The notes under the pieces: model-generated
Told to the model about the DNA's origin: nothing
Databases searched by the model: none
What the model saw: the letters and a program-made list of their open reading frames with translations, nothing else
Shown here: piece after piece, positions 26,877-35,896 of the stretch
Position numbering within the stretch: the first letter of the stretch is position 1
Layout: every line of letters starts with the position of its first letter
Program-made: the position numbers and the translations under genes
NCBI RefSeq assembly: GCF_000508085.1
Contig: NZ_KI669560.1
Location: 2,545,815 to 2,609,814 of the forward strand
Direction of reading: 5' to 3'
DNA length: 64,000 nt
DNA from: Sediminibacterium sp. C3
Lineage (GTDB): Bacteria > Bacteroidota > Bacteroidia > Chitinophagales > Chitinophagaceae

Positions 26877-26897
26877 TATCCTAAAAAAAAAGAGAGT

Positions 26898-27320
26898 TTA
26901 AAAAAATTGCTGAACAAATTCGTTTTCCTTTAACTCAGCAAGGTTTTCAACACTTAAAGGCTTACTTACAAACTGGGCAACAACAGGGAATTTTTTTGCT
27001 CTGGAAAAGTCTTCCGGATCAATCGTAGAGGATAGAATTATAACTTTAGTTTGGGGCAATTTATCCGCAAATAGCGGGATATAAGCCTCCAAAAATTCCC
27101 AGCCGTTCATAACTGGCATATTGATATCCAGTAAAATCAAAGAGGGTGCGTCAGCTAAAGGATCTGAACTGGTAGCAAATAAATCTTTAAAGTAATCCAG
27201 CGCATCACTACCATCAACAGCTGTTACCACATCATTGGTAAAACCTGTTCTTTTCAAAAGTAATTTTGAAATAGTAAGTGAGATACTGTCATCGTCAACA
27301 CAAAGAATTTTATTAATCAT
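26898..27320 (-). CDS. Stand-alone response-regulator receiver protein
   Basis: A 140-aa CheY-like receiver with no output domain. Acidic pocket residues Asp9-11 (CVDDDSISL), phospho-acceptor Asp65 (LLDINMPVMNGWEF), the Ser/Thr switch (ILSST) and the conserved Lys (VSKPLS) are all present, so it should be phosphorylatable. No histidine kinase is adjacent. It lies 67 bases downstream of two glycosyltransferase genes on the same strand at the edge of the exopolysaccharide locus. A role in controlling that locus is only inference. Confidence 0.92.
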   Translation of the reverse strand: MINKILCVDDDSISLTISKLLLKRTGFTNDVVTAVDGSDALDYFKDLFATSSDPLADAPSLILLDINMPVMNGWEFLEAYIPLFADKLPQTKVIILSSTIDPEDFSRAKKFPVVAQFVSKPLSVENLAELKENEFVQQFF

Positions 27321-27387
27321 CTATCTAAAGATTCTTTTACTAATTATCCTATTAGATTGAAGATACGGCGAAATCTTTAAAAATGCA

Positions 27388-28554
27388 TCATTTTCGTTTC
27401 GCTTTTTCCCATAATACAGACTGTTCGGTAAAACAATATCTCAGTAAACCTGCTACAACCGCATAATTCATCAAACAAAAGTAATAAGGAACAAAAAATA
27501 CTTTCACTTTTAATTGCCTTTGTTCTAAGATCCAACCCAGCAAGGCCGCCATATAAAAAAACAACTGACTACCCAGCATCAAACCATAGATATTGATCCA
27601 ACCATAGGAATAAACCAGTAGACAGTTCAATACAAAAGCCAACACCATCATGTAAGGGGTTACCATCCACCTAAGTATCCGATGACTAATATATTCAAAA
27701 CTTAAAACAGGTTGTTTAAATGGCAATAAAAGCGACTTTAGCCGAATGGTTGACTGTACGCCTCCAGCTGCAATTCGTATTTTTCTTTTTAGCTCCTCCC
27801 CTGTATTTGCTGATGCCAACTCAGAGGCATAAGCATCCGGCTCATACACTATCCTATATCCTTTTAATGCAATATGCATTGAAATCATAAAATCGTCTAA
27901 AATGGTATCTGGTTCTACCGGTGTATATAGATGGGTTCGAATGCTGAACAATTCCCCCGCTGCACCCACAACCGAATACAACTCAGAATCCCATTTCTTT
28001 AATTTTGATTCATATTTCCAGTAGAAACCCTCCCCTGCCGTTGCATCTGCGGTATCATCAATCTGAACTCTTTTTTCTCCGGCAATTGCCCCAACAGTTG
28101 GGTCAATATAATGCCTGCACATTAGCATTAACGCCTCTTTGTTTAACATCGTATTGGCATCGGTAAAAACCACCACTTCGGAACTTACCTGTTCCATTGC
28201 ACGATGAACGGCTGCAATTTTACCACTTCTTCCAGGTTGGTGCATCCCCTTTATTTGTGGATACTTCGCAACAATGGATGGGGTTTCATCTGTAGAACCG
28301 TCTGTTATAAAAATGTAAGTGATTTTATCAGCCGGATAGTTTAATGCCAGCGTATTAAGTATCTTTTCTTCTATGCAGTAAGCTTCATTATAGGCAGCAA
28401 CAATAAGCGTTAAGGAAGGGGTATAACCTGGCTCAGGACTATTCTTTTTTCCTTTTATAATTGCTTTTACTTTCAGCAACAAATACAATAACAATCCATA
28501 GCCAATATAGGTATAAAAGACAATGAATACAGATATCCAAAAAATAATATGCAT
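27388..28554 (-). CDS. Membrane glycosyltransferase, GT2 family
   Basis: A 388-aa processive-type GT2 enzyme. An N-terminal helix (about 3-25) precedes the catalytic domain with SLTLIVAAYNEAYCI, the nucleotide-binding ITDGSTDETPSIV, VVFTDANTML (DxD-like site) and DDFMISMHIALKGYRIVYEP. Several C-terminal transmembrane helices follow (about 285-375). Such enzymes extend polysaccharides at the inner face of the membrane. The sugar is unknown. Its start is 8 bases after the preceding GT2 gene, so the two form one unit. Confidence 0.92.
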   Translation of the reverse strand: MHIIFWISVFIVFYTYIGYGLLLYLLLKVKAIIKGKKNSPEPGYTPSLTLIVAAYNEAYCIEEKILNTLALNYPADKITYIFITDGSTDETPSIVAKYPQIKGMHQPGRSGKIAAVHRAMEQVSSEVVVFTDANTMLNKEALMLMCRHYIDPTVGAIAGEKRVQIDDTADATAGEGFYWKYESKLKKWDSELYSVVGAAGELFSIRTHLYTPVEPDTILDDFMISMHIALKGYRIVYEPDAYASELASANTGEELKRKIRIAAGGVQSTIRLKSLLLPFKQPVLSFEYISHRILRWMVTPYMMVLAFVLNCLLVYSYGWINIYGLMLGSQLFFYMAALLGWILEQRQLKVKVFFVPYYFCLMNYAVVAGLLRYCFTEQSVLWEKAKRK

Positions 28555-28562
28555 AGTTTTAA

Positions 28563-29474
28563 TTAAGGCTTGAATCCCAATTGCTTACTATTGATACCAT
28601 TGGTTAAATTCCACCAGATAGCATTAAATAGTTGCTTAATGAAGTTATAATTTTTCTCCCTGATATAGGTTAGCAGATTTCTCGGAGTAACAATAAGCAG
28701 AAAATAAAAATAAAAACAAACTGCTTTCAAAAAAGGGGCGTTCCTTCTGATAAAAAGAATGCGATTTCGATTCATGTAATACTCTTTCAAGGCACTTTTC
28801 TTTCCAACAGAAATCGACTCTTTATGATAGATGGTAGCTTTCATATTTACCCAGATATCAAACCCATTTCTTCTAATCCGGTCAGCCCAATCCAGTTCTT
28901 CATAATAGAGAAAGAAGTTTTCTGCCATTGGACCAGATTTCTGTATGGCTTCTCTGGTAACCATCATAGCGGCACCGTGCGCAAATCCGGTTGGTCCAAC
29001 CAATTGGTCGTATTGTCCTTTATCTGTTTCGAACTGCCCAATACAGGCGTTTCTGGCTGTAAAATAATTCATGGGCGTATATCCGGCATATTGAAGCATC
29101 TCTGGCTGATCAAAATAAAGCAACTTGGGCGAAACAACACCCACTTCTGGGTGTTGAACAAGTGTATCAACCAATTTATCAATCAGTCCTTCAGTAAACT
29201 CTGTATCGTTATTCACAAAGAATAGGTAATCGCCGGTTGCTGAATTGAGTCCAAGATTGTTTCCTCCTGCAAAACCCAGATTCGCTTCAGAACGAATAAA
29301 ATGAACTTCAGGATACTTACTCTCCCAAATGGGAACTGGATTATCCTTACTTCCGTTATCAACTACTATGATTTCAATGTTTTTATAAGTATTCCTGGAA
29401 CGGATAGAATCTAATAATTCGTCAGTAACATGGCTATGATTAAAATTGACTGTAATAATGGAGACTTTTTTCAT
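28563..29474 (-). CDS. Glycosyltransferase, GT2 family (rhamnosyltransferase-like)
   Basis: A 303-aa cytoplasmic-face GT2 enzyme: KKVSIITVNFNHSHVTDEL, IIVVDNGSKDNPVP, EANLGFAGGNNLGLNSATGD and FFVNNDTEFTEG (DxD-like). FLYYEELDWADRIRRNGFDI is also present, as in the rhamnosyltransferase-like subgroup. It probably adds a sugar to a lipid-linked repeat unit. It is the first gene of a three-gene minus-strand unit and is divergent from the 162-aa membrane protein gene. Confidence 0.93.
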   Translation of the reverse strand: MKKVSIITVNFNHSHVTDELLDSIRSRNTYKNIEIIVVDNGSKDNPVPIWESKYPEVHFIRSEANLGFAGGNNLGLNSATGDYLFFVNNDTEFTEGLIDKLVDTLVQHPEVGVVSPKLLYFDQPEMLQYAGYTPMNYFTARNACIGQFETDKGQYDQLVGPTGFAHGAAMMVTREAIQKSGPMAENFFLYYEELDWADRIRRNGFDIWVNMKATIYHKESISVGKKSALKEYYMNRNRILFIRRNAPFLKAVCFYFYFLLIVTPRNLLTYIREKNYNFIKQLFNAIWWNLTNGINSKQLGFKP

Positions 29475-29541
29475 GAATCTTATACGGCAATTAGTTCCGT
29501 AATTTATTTAAATTAGCGCACAAAGTGAAATAATAGGTGCT

Positions 29542-30030
29542 ATGGCCACGGACAACAGTCAGGTTTTAAAAATAGAGAAGGTTTTTGCTGAGTTTATAGA
29601 AGAGCTCGAGAAACAGCCTGTAAGCAAGCAAAAAGCTATAGAAATGCAGCACCTGTTTTTACACACGATGGAAAAAACCTATAAAGTAGCAGATAATTCC
29701 TACGTTGATGACGCAAGAGGCAACGAAGAAATTGTTTTAGACATGGATAAGCTATTGAGACAACACCGCTCATTTAGCGTAAAAAACCTGCCAGACAAAG
29801 CAATAAACTGGGCAGCGGGATTGGCTTATTCTGGTGTTGGCTTACTTTTTATTACGGTAGGTTTCTTAACCATTGTAACACCTACATCAGCTGAATTTGA
29901 AATTGCTACTTTATTTTATTTTAACGAACATGATGGTTTTACCGTTCTTGATGCATTCGCACTAGTGGTGATTTTTATTGGAATATTTTTCTTTATCAAA
30001 GCCTTTGTTGCACAGGACAAGAAAGATTAA
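29542..30030 (+). CDS. Uncharacterised two-helix membrane protein
   Basis: A 162-aa protein of no family I recognise. Residues 1-85 are hydrophilic and mostly helical (EKVFAEFIEELEKQPVSK). Two hydrophobic helices follow, about 91-112 (GVGLLFITVGFLTIVTP) and 133-155 (FALVVIFIGIFFFIKAF), with a short acidic linker between and a Lys/Asp tail. The shape suggests a cytoplasmic N-terminal domain on a hairpin anchor. It is the only plus-strand gene among minus-strand glycosyltransferase genes, converging on the GT14 gene with stops 1 base apart. The function is unknown. Confidence 0.8.
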   Translation: MATDNSQVLKIEKVFAEFIEELEKQPVSKQKAIEMQHLFLHTMEKTYKVADNSYVDDARGNEEIVLDMDKLLRQHRSFSVKNLPDKAINWAAGLAYSGVGLLFITVGFLTIVTPTSAEFEIATLFYFNEHDGFTVLDAFALVVIFIGIFFFIKAFVAQDKKD

Positions 30031-30031
30031 T

Positions 30032-30871
30032 CTAATCTATTTTTGCATCAATCAAAGAAAGCACTTCGTCATTTTCTGCAAACTTTCTGGCAAAGAAACA
30101 ACCAGATTGCATCATAGATGGCAAATCATCCTTAGTGAGCATTTTAGGGTTTTTTAACCCTTCGGACCAATCTATATATCTTAGGTTATCATTGACAATA
30201 TCAGACCTGAAAGTGGAATTATACAAAAGTGTCTGAAAGATAATTTCATCTGGTGCCCATGAATATGAAAAGAATCTTGAGAATGCAGGATTGGTCTCTA
30301 ACCTTCTGATAATAAAAACTACGTGCTTTAAAGTAATAGTAAACCATTGAGATCTTCCAACTGGAATAAGATTCTCAGGCAGCTTCCGACGGGGCATTAT
30401 TAAATTAAGGGCTTTCTGGAACTTGTATTTCCCTGGTATAGACCAATGTGTTAAATGATAAGACCTTACCCTGCTTATCGCTTCTGTCCATTCGGTTTCA
30501 ATGTCCAGGCATTGCATAAATGCTTTCCCCGGATTCATCTTTAAAAAATCATGGAATTTTGAAACGGGCTGTATTGGATAATCCTGCCCACTTAAGAGGT
30601 TTACATAATCAATAGCCAACCCTGATGCAACAATCGCCTCAAATCCATTAACAGTAGCTTCTACCATGCTATAAGTTGCCCATTGAATATCGACTCTTTT
30701 ATCAACAAAATAAACGCCATTAACATCTTCTAATGCCTTTCTGAAAGGCAGAATATCAGTTTTGGCATCCACATGTATGAAGAAAAAAGCTTTGCTGTGC
30801 ACAAGCTTCTTAACCAGCCGCATCAGCTGACCCGGTTTGGAATGGACAAGAATTAAGTGAGCTACAACCAT
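30032..30871 (-). CDS. Core-2/I-branching-like N-acetylglucosaminyltransferase (GT14 family)
   Basis: A 279-aa protein. MVVAHLILVHSKPGQLMRLV, FFIHVDAKTDILPFRKAL, VNLLSGQDYPIQ and SQWFTITLKHVVFI followed by SYSWAPDEIIFQTLL are the hallmarks of the branch family of GT14 found in Bacteroidota polysaccharide loci. The conserved acidic residues near PDEI are the likely catalytic centre, by family analogy. It probably adds a branch sugar to the exopolysaccharide unit. It is the last gene of the long minus-strand arm, 5 bases after the flippase. Confidence 0.88.
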   Translation of the reverse strand: MVVAHLILVHSKPGQLMRLVKKLVHSKAFFFIHVDAKTDILPFRKALEDVNGVYFVDKRVDIQWATYSMVEATVNGFEAIVASGLAIDYVNLLSGQDYPIQPVSKFHDFLKMNPGKAFMQCLDIETEWTEAISRVRSYHLTHWSIPGKYKFQKALNLIMPRRKLPENLIPVGRSQWFTITLKHVVFIIRRLETNPAFSRFFSYSWAPDEIIFQTLLYNSTFRSDIVNDNLRYIDWSEGLKNPKMLTKDDLPSMMQSGCFFARKFAENDEVLSLIDAKID

Positions 30872-30876
30872 TTATT

Positions 30877-32208
30877 TTAGTTTTTAACCACGTAGTTTCT
30901 TAATATTTTTCTAATATTAATGTATCCTGATACAAAAATACCAGACAATTTAAATGGTATATGCTGATTAAAACGATAGTAACCGTAAAAAATTCCAACC
31001 AATAGGGGTAAAGATGTAGCCAAAGCTGCTCCGTATAAATTTCCCGTCAAATATATACCGACAAAATCGCCAATTACGTTAACCAGCAACATTAGAAGTA
31101 CTTTAATAAAATTGGCTTTGGGTTGATGAATGATGTCAAGAGAAACGGCAATAAACCGATCAATAGGGTAAAATATCGCCAGCAACATCATTATTCTCAA
31201 CAAATTGGCTGCTTCAGAATCAACATATTTGCCCCCGCCCAACAACCCTGTTGCAATATCAGCAAACAGTATCGCTCCCAATGCCAATGGAACAAAAGCA
31301 AGTGTTAATGTTCCAGCATATTTTTGCATAATATATGCCACTTCACGTTTATTGCCATTATTAAAAGCTTTAGCTAAGGAAGACATAGCAGTGGCCAGCG
31401 TACTTCTTAATGGAATTTCAATAATCTCCATGAGTCGGCCGGGTAAATTATAAATAGCAACAGCAGCCGGTCCAAGCATATAAGCCACAATAAAAGTATC
31501 CGCACTTCTAAGCATATTTGCACTGATGGTAGTACCTACACTATACTTTCCAAAGTGATAGATTTCCTTAACACATGCACTGGTTTTAGATCCCAGTGTT
31601 TTAATGCCAGACCAACCTGCCAGAACTGCTATTAAACTCGTCAATGATGCTGAAGCAATATTTACAATAAACACATTCTGTAAGTGCATCTGATCAAAAA
31701 CAATTAACAGAATAACAGAGAGGATAAAACTTCCCTGTGTAATAATTCTCAATATCAATAATTTGTCAAATCGCTGATCTGCCTGCAGAATCCACGAAGC
31801 AATACCAGAAGGTAAGGTTGATAAAAAACTCCAGCCAAACCACTGAATAATTACCAATATAGCCGGATTATCAAAGTACGTCTTTAGAGGAACAAATAAA
31901 AGATTGATGATCCCCAATACAGCTGTAATTACAATCGCCAAAAACCAAACTGAACCAAGCACTTCTTTTGCACGGTCCTGTTGAGTACCCGTATAAAATT
32001 TAACCAATGCTACCTGTAAGAATCCGGTTCTAAAAGTATCCAGTAAAATAGCTACTGTCTGAAAAAACACCCAGTATCCAATTTCCTCAACAGTAAGGGC
32101 TCTGTATAATACAGCAACTGTTATCATTGCTAATACCGACATTGCGCCATTGCCTGCTAAAGACAAAAAATGCTTATTATTCAATTGCCCTACCAGCTTC
32201 TTAATCAT
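30877..32208 (-). CDS. Polysaccharide flippase, Wzx-like (MATE/MOP superfamily)
   Basis: A 443-aa protein with about 12-14 transmembrane helices and little else. It opens GNGAMSVLAMITVAVLYRAL and includes EIGYWVFFQTVAILLDTFR, a typical Wzx-type helix 1-2 hairpin, then GPAAVAIYNLPGRLMEIIEI. The family flips lipid-linked sugar units to the periplasmic side. Wzy lies two genes upstream, supporting a Wzx/Wzy route. It starts 38 bases after the preceding glycosyltransferase gene. Confidence 0.9.
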   Translation of the reverse strand: MIKKLVGQLNNKHFLSLAGNGAMSVLAMITVAVLYRALTVEEIGYWVFFQTVAILLDTFRTGFLQVALVKFYTGTQQDRAKEVLGSVWFLAIVITAVLGIINLLFVPLKTYFDNPAILVIIQWFGWSFLSTLPSGIASWILQADQRFDKLLILRIITQGSFILSVILLIVFDQMHLQNVFIVNIASASLTSLIAVLAGWSGIKTLGSKTSACVKEIYHFGKYSVGTTISANMLRSADTFIVAYMLGPAAVAIYNLPGRLMEIIEIPLRSTLATAMSSLAKAFNNGNKREVAYIMQKYAGTLTLAFVPLALGAILFADIATGLLGGGKYVDSEAANLLRIMMLLAIFYPIDRFIAVSLDIIHQPKANFIKVLLMLLVNVIGDFVGIYLTGNLYGAALATSLPLLVGIFYGYYRFNQHIPFKLSGIFVSGYINIRKILRNYVVKN

Positions 32209-32246
32209 AAAGGTCTGAGATAATCTATCTGAATTTACAATAATAT

Positions 32247-33440
32247 TTAATCCAAATGCTTTTCAATAGCTTTATAAATTTCTGCCACACTGTTTTCCCA
32301 GGTATGTTCAGCGGCAAAGCCTCTTCTTTTTAATTGCTTCTCTTTACCATCTTCCTGTAAAGCAAGTTCAATTAAATCAATATATTCAGCTGCATTTTTT
32401 GCCAGATAAGTGTAATTAGAAAAAACGGCTTCCATAAATGGAGTGCTTGTTGCAATAACAGGCTTTCCCATAGCCAGGTACTCATCAATCTTCCTGGGAT
32501 AATTACCAATAGTTACCTGACTAATTACTTGTGGATTCAGACAAATATCAAAAGAGTTAATAAAAGCAGGCAAATCATCAGGAGGCTTAGATCCAATAAA
32601 ATGAACATTAGACAACTGATGGAGTTCGCTTTCTTTAAAGAGGTCGTCCTCAGGACCTACTAATATAAGTTGCCATTGAGGTCTGCTTTTGGCAATCCGG
32701 ATTAGAATATTAATATCGAGTCGAAGCCCCAGCAATGCCCCTACGTACCCAATTTTAACACCCGGAATCTTTTTAATTTCATCCGGTGCCACCCCATTAA
32801 AATTCATAAATAAATCCAATTCGCATCCCTGACCAACATAATAAGAATTGGGATTGTATTGTCTGCAATAATCTGCCAGATAGGTAGAATTTGCCACACA
32901 GATATCAGAGGAAGTAATCAACTGAGGTTCCATTTTTTCTCCATGCTTCTTCCAGTAATCTACAGCAAGCATATAGTCTCTGGAATAATAGACAGATAAA
33001 ACAGGGTTTAACATTTCTTTCAAATGAAAACTCCTGAACATATCATTATCATTGAACAAAATAAATTCAGTGAATCCCAATTTAATAATTGCCTTTTGGA
33101 TACTACTGGCAAAACGGCGATTATTAATTTTATTCAATACTTTAAAAAGTGGATGAATAGAAATCCAGTTGATAGATTCAATCATTGAATCGGGATATAA
33201 ATTCCAAAGATTATCACTTATCTGGATTAAACCAGTAGCCCTGCCCTCAATAATTTCTTTCCGTTTCTTAATTTTTACATCACTTCCATTTCGCATTAAA
33301 GTAATCCGATCAAGCGGAGAATTTACATATAAAACCCTGTTGTGTTTACTAAATTCAAGAGCAATATTCTTGCAATTACTGCCGATTTCAACATCCCATG
33401 GTTGTTGACCAACTATAATAATGTCTCTGCCTTTAATCAT
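32247..33440 (-). CDS. Glycosyltransferase, GT4/GT-B type
   Basis: A 397-aa GT-B enzyme. The N-terminal half includes IIIVGQQPWDVEIGSNCKNI and VLYVNSPLDRI. The C-terminal half has the nucleotide-sugar site: KIGYVGALLGLRLDINILIR, PQWQLILVGPEDDLF, FIGSKPPDDLPAFINSFDIC and the EYLAMGKPVIATSTPF loop. It likely transfers one sugar to the lipid-linked unit; the donor is unknown. Its ATG overlaps the Wzy stop as ATGA, so translation is coupled. Confidence 0.92.
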   Translation of the reverse strand: MIKGRDIIIVGQQPWDVEIGSNCKNIALEFSKHNRVLYVNSPLDRITLMRNGSDVKIKKRKEIIEGRATGLIQISDNLWNLYPDSMIESINWISIHPLFKVLNKINNRRFASSIQKAIIKLGFTEFILFNDNDMFRSFHLKEMLNPVLSVYYSRDYMLAVDYWKKHGEKMEPQLITSSDICVANSTYLADYCRQYNPNSYYVGQGCELDLFMNFNGVAPDEIKKIPGVKIGYVGALLGLRLDINILIRIAKSRPQWQLILVGPEDDLFKESELHQLSNVHFIGSKPPDDLPAFINSFDICLNPQVISQVTIGNYPRKIDEYLAMGKPVIATSTPFMEAVFSNYTYLAKNAAEYIDLIELALQEDGKEKQLKRRGFAAEHTWENSVAEIYKAIEKHLD

Positions 33441-34951
33441 AATTTTTTATTGAATACGGGTAATATGTCATTTTGCGAATCAAGACGTTTGGTAATAACA
33501 ATAAGTGCTGCAACCAAGTAAAATAAGGTATTTGATGGAAACTGAACGATTGCCTCCTGCGGATAATTTCCAATATGATAGGCGAAAATAACCAGAATCA
33601 TTGCCAAACATATAGATTTTAAAGTCGGATCTTTTATAGAATAATAATTATTGATGCCTACTTTAAGAATAATAAACATTAAAGTACAAAATATCAAAAG
33701 TCCAACCCAGCCTGTTTCAACTGCTACCCTTACATAACCACTATCAGGTGGGAAATTAGCAAGAAAGGAATTGGGAGCAAATCTTTTACCCCACATACCA
33801 GTAGCGCCTAAACCTCCTCCAAGTGGATGACTCTGAATAAAAGGCTGGATTCGTTTTTGATTCAACTTTCGCACGTTGAATGAAGCATCATCCGAAGGTT
33901 TAAATGCAGTTTGAAAACGATATATGGTAGGATTGGATGTTGGAACAAAAATTAAGGCTGCAAATCCCAATGCGCCAACAATGGCCCCAACCATTACTTT
34001 TTTATTGAACTTTAAAATGGCATAGAGCGCCATTGCTGCAGGAGGCAAAACATAAGCCCCCCTGGTTCCTGAAAATAACATGGAAGTCAAACATAAAAAG
34101 GCACTGATCATCAAAAGAACTTTAGTCCTTCTGGAAAAAGGCCCTGTTAACAGGCCAATACAAAGCAGTGCACTAACCACCATATTATACGAAAAGGCTA
34201 CCGGATCAGTAAAAATGGAAAACTTCCTCCATTGCCCTCCAATGAATAAAAGCCCTGCAATCTCAGGATCAGAATATAAATAAGCTTCTTCAAATGCTGT
34301 AAAACCAATGTATTGTTGCTTGTACCCATACAAAGCTGCAAATACGGAAAGCCCAATCCAGATTTTCAGTATTAACTTGATAAAATCAAGTGATCTGATG
34401 TTATATAAAAAAACAAAGAACATCATCATAATTACTGCAACAGATCGAACCGTATATACCCACGCAAGTCTTGACTCTGCTGTTGGATTTATAACCTGAA
34501 TTAAATTATAACAGATCCAGACAAGAATAATAATACTGATTGGGCTTTTAAAAAGCGCCCAGTTTGATTCTGTTTTTTGCTGAACAAATATTCCCAAAAA
34601 CAAGAGCAGCTCCATTCCATCCATTAAAGTACCTAAAGGGAAATCCGTAATATTCATCCTGCCTACATACATTATTAAATAAGCCGCAACGATAAAAGTA
34701 ATAACCCCAAATTTTGGATAAAATATTAGGGCTAATACTACAGGCAACCCAATTAACATTAATAATATAAGCACCCCTGGAACCAACCCTAGTTTACTCA
34801 CCACTAAGGAAAAAAATACAGCCGCAGCGCCAAAAAAAACCAGACCCAAAATCCCCCCCATTTTTCTTACAATGAAAAAATCATGCAAAAGAGTTAAAAA
34901 ACCTTTTGGATTGTTTTTTCCACCAACTGGTATTTGGAATGGCTCTTCCAT
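33437..34951 (-). CDS. O-antigen ligase/polymerase-like (Wzy-type) membrane protein
   Basis: A 504-aa protein with about 10-12 transmembrane helices. The conserved periplasmic loop typical of the Wzy_C/O-antigen ligase family is visible around residues 365-415 (KRIQPFIQSHPLGGGLGATG, DSGYVRVAVETGWVGLLIF). SGTRGAYVLPPAAMALY is also family-like. It probably polymerises the repeat unit flipped by the Wzx at 30877. Its ATG overlaps the stop of the 49-aa membrane protein (TAATG), and its own stop overlaps the next start (ATGA). Confidence 0.92.
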   Translation of the reverse strand: MEEPFQIPVGGKNNPKGFLTLLHDFFIVRKMGGILGLVFFGAAAVFFSLVVSKLGLVPGVLILLMLIGLPVVLALIFYPKFGVITFIVAAYLIMYVGRMNITDFPLGTLMDGMELLLFLGIFVQQKTESNWALFKSPISIIILVWICYNLIQVINPTAESRLAWVYTVRSVAVIMMMFFVFLYNIRSLDFIKLILKIWIGLSVFAALYGYKQQYIGFTAFEEAYLYSDPEIAGLLFIGGQWRKFSIFTDPVAFSYNMVVSALLCIGLLTGPFSRRTKVLLMISAFLCLTSMLFSGTRGAYVLPPAAMALYAILKFNKKVMVGAIVGALGFAALIFVPTSNPTIYRFQTAFKPSDDASFNVRKLNQKRIQPFIQSHPLGGGLGATGMWGKRFAPNSFLANFPPDSGYVRVAVETGWVGLLIFCTLMFIILKVGINNYYSIKDPTLKSICLAMILVIFAYHIGNYPQEAIVQFPSNTLFYLVAALIVITKRLDSQNDILPVFNKKL

Positions 34952-35100
34952 TAAAGAAAAAGTAGTTTGATAAAAAAGTAATAAACACTTGCCCCGGCAA
35001 ACACCAACGCTGCAAGCTTTGTTAAACGATCCAGTTTTTGCTGATCATGAATAGCCTGCTCTTCTTTACTAAGCCTTTTGGAAGATGGTTTTATTCTCAT
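34951..35100 (-). CDS. 49-aa single-helix membrane protein coupled to wzy
   Basis: A 49-codon frame: a basic, hydrophilic N-terminal half (MRIKPSSKRLSKEEQAIHDQ) and one hydrophobic helix at about 30-48 ending LLFL. The TAA overlaps the wzy ATG as TAATG, and the start follows the FkbM gene by 14 bases, so it fits exactly into the operon. I do not recognise the family. It may be a small partner of the polymerase (inference). Confidence 0.65.
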   Translation of the reverse strand: MRIKPSSKRLSKEEQAIHDQQKLDRLTKLAALVFAGASVYYFFIKLLFL

Positions 35101-35114
35101 GTTCAATCGGCATT

Positions 35115-35888
35115 TTATTCTGTTTCAGCAGAAACAGGTATAAAAAAATAGTTTAAAGAAGATTGTCCCAGATATTTAATCATCTTCTTGTTTTTAATAA
35201 TGTATGTTTCATATCCGAGTTCTTGCATTAATTGAATACATGAGTTCCTTCGGTTATTATCCCACAATTCCGCCATAACAATTGGGCGGAACTTCGCAAT
35301 CAGATTTTTGGCTCCCTTTAGAACAAAATATTCAAAATTTTCTACATCTACCTTAATTCCTACCACAGAATTATCCTTATAGCTTTCCCAATCACTGTCT
35401 AAGGTTACCATTTCTACTTCCTCCGAAATACTGGCCTTAAGCATCTCCATATCTCCTCTGTCTACGTCCTTATCAATATAACTAAGCCCCTGCTTTTTAA
35501 CACCTTGGATAACGGGGGTTTTAATCATCACAGGTTCAATGCTCTCTCCTAAAGCTTTCTGTCTCACTTCTACATTATTGACACCAAAAAAAAGAACTAC
35601 TTTATTAATAATGCCGGATAGTAAGCTTATGGGTTCATAAGAAACAATAGAAAAGGACTTAAATGCCTTTGCAAAAATTACAGTTGTATAACCCACATTG
35701 GCTCCTGCGTCAATAACTATCCCGTGTTTTTGCTTTTTAACCAGTTCTATAAAAAAAACAAAATCCATATCATCTTTCAGTAATTGAAACCTGAGCACCC
35801 GGTAGATACTAAACCAGAACAGATATGTAGGATATCCGATGATTCTCTGAATAAGAAACTGAATGAAATTTTTTATTTTTTGCGCCAT
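35115..35888 (-). CDS. FkbM-family methyltransferase
   Basis: A 257-aa SAM-dependent methyltransferase. The SAM-binding motif is VIDAGANVGYTTVIFAKAF (about residues 58-76), with SYEPISLLSGIINKVVLFF after it. The FkbM-type acidic stretch VVGIKVDVENFEYFVLKGA lies near 170-190. The N-terminal 30 residues are hydrophobic-aromatic and may sit on the membrane. In polysaccharide loci such enzymes O-methylate sugars. It lies 8 bases after the GT2 gene. Confidence 0.9.
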   Translation of the reverse strand: MAQKIKNFIQFLIQRIIGYPTYLFWFSIYRVLRFQLLKDDMDFVFFIELVKKQKHGIVIDAGANVGYTTVIFAKAFKSFSIVSYEPISLLSGIINKVVLFFGVNNVEVRQKALGESIEPVMIKTPVIQGVKKQGLSYIDKDVDRGDMEMLKASISEEVEMVTLDSDWESYKDNSVVGIKVDVENFEYFVLKGAKNLIAKFRPIVMAELWDNNRRNSCIQLMQELGYETYIIKNKKMIKYLGQSSLNYFFIPVSAETE

Positions 35889-35896
35889 TAATTCAA

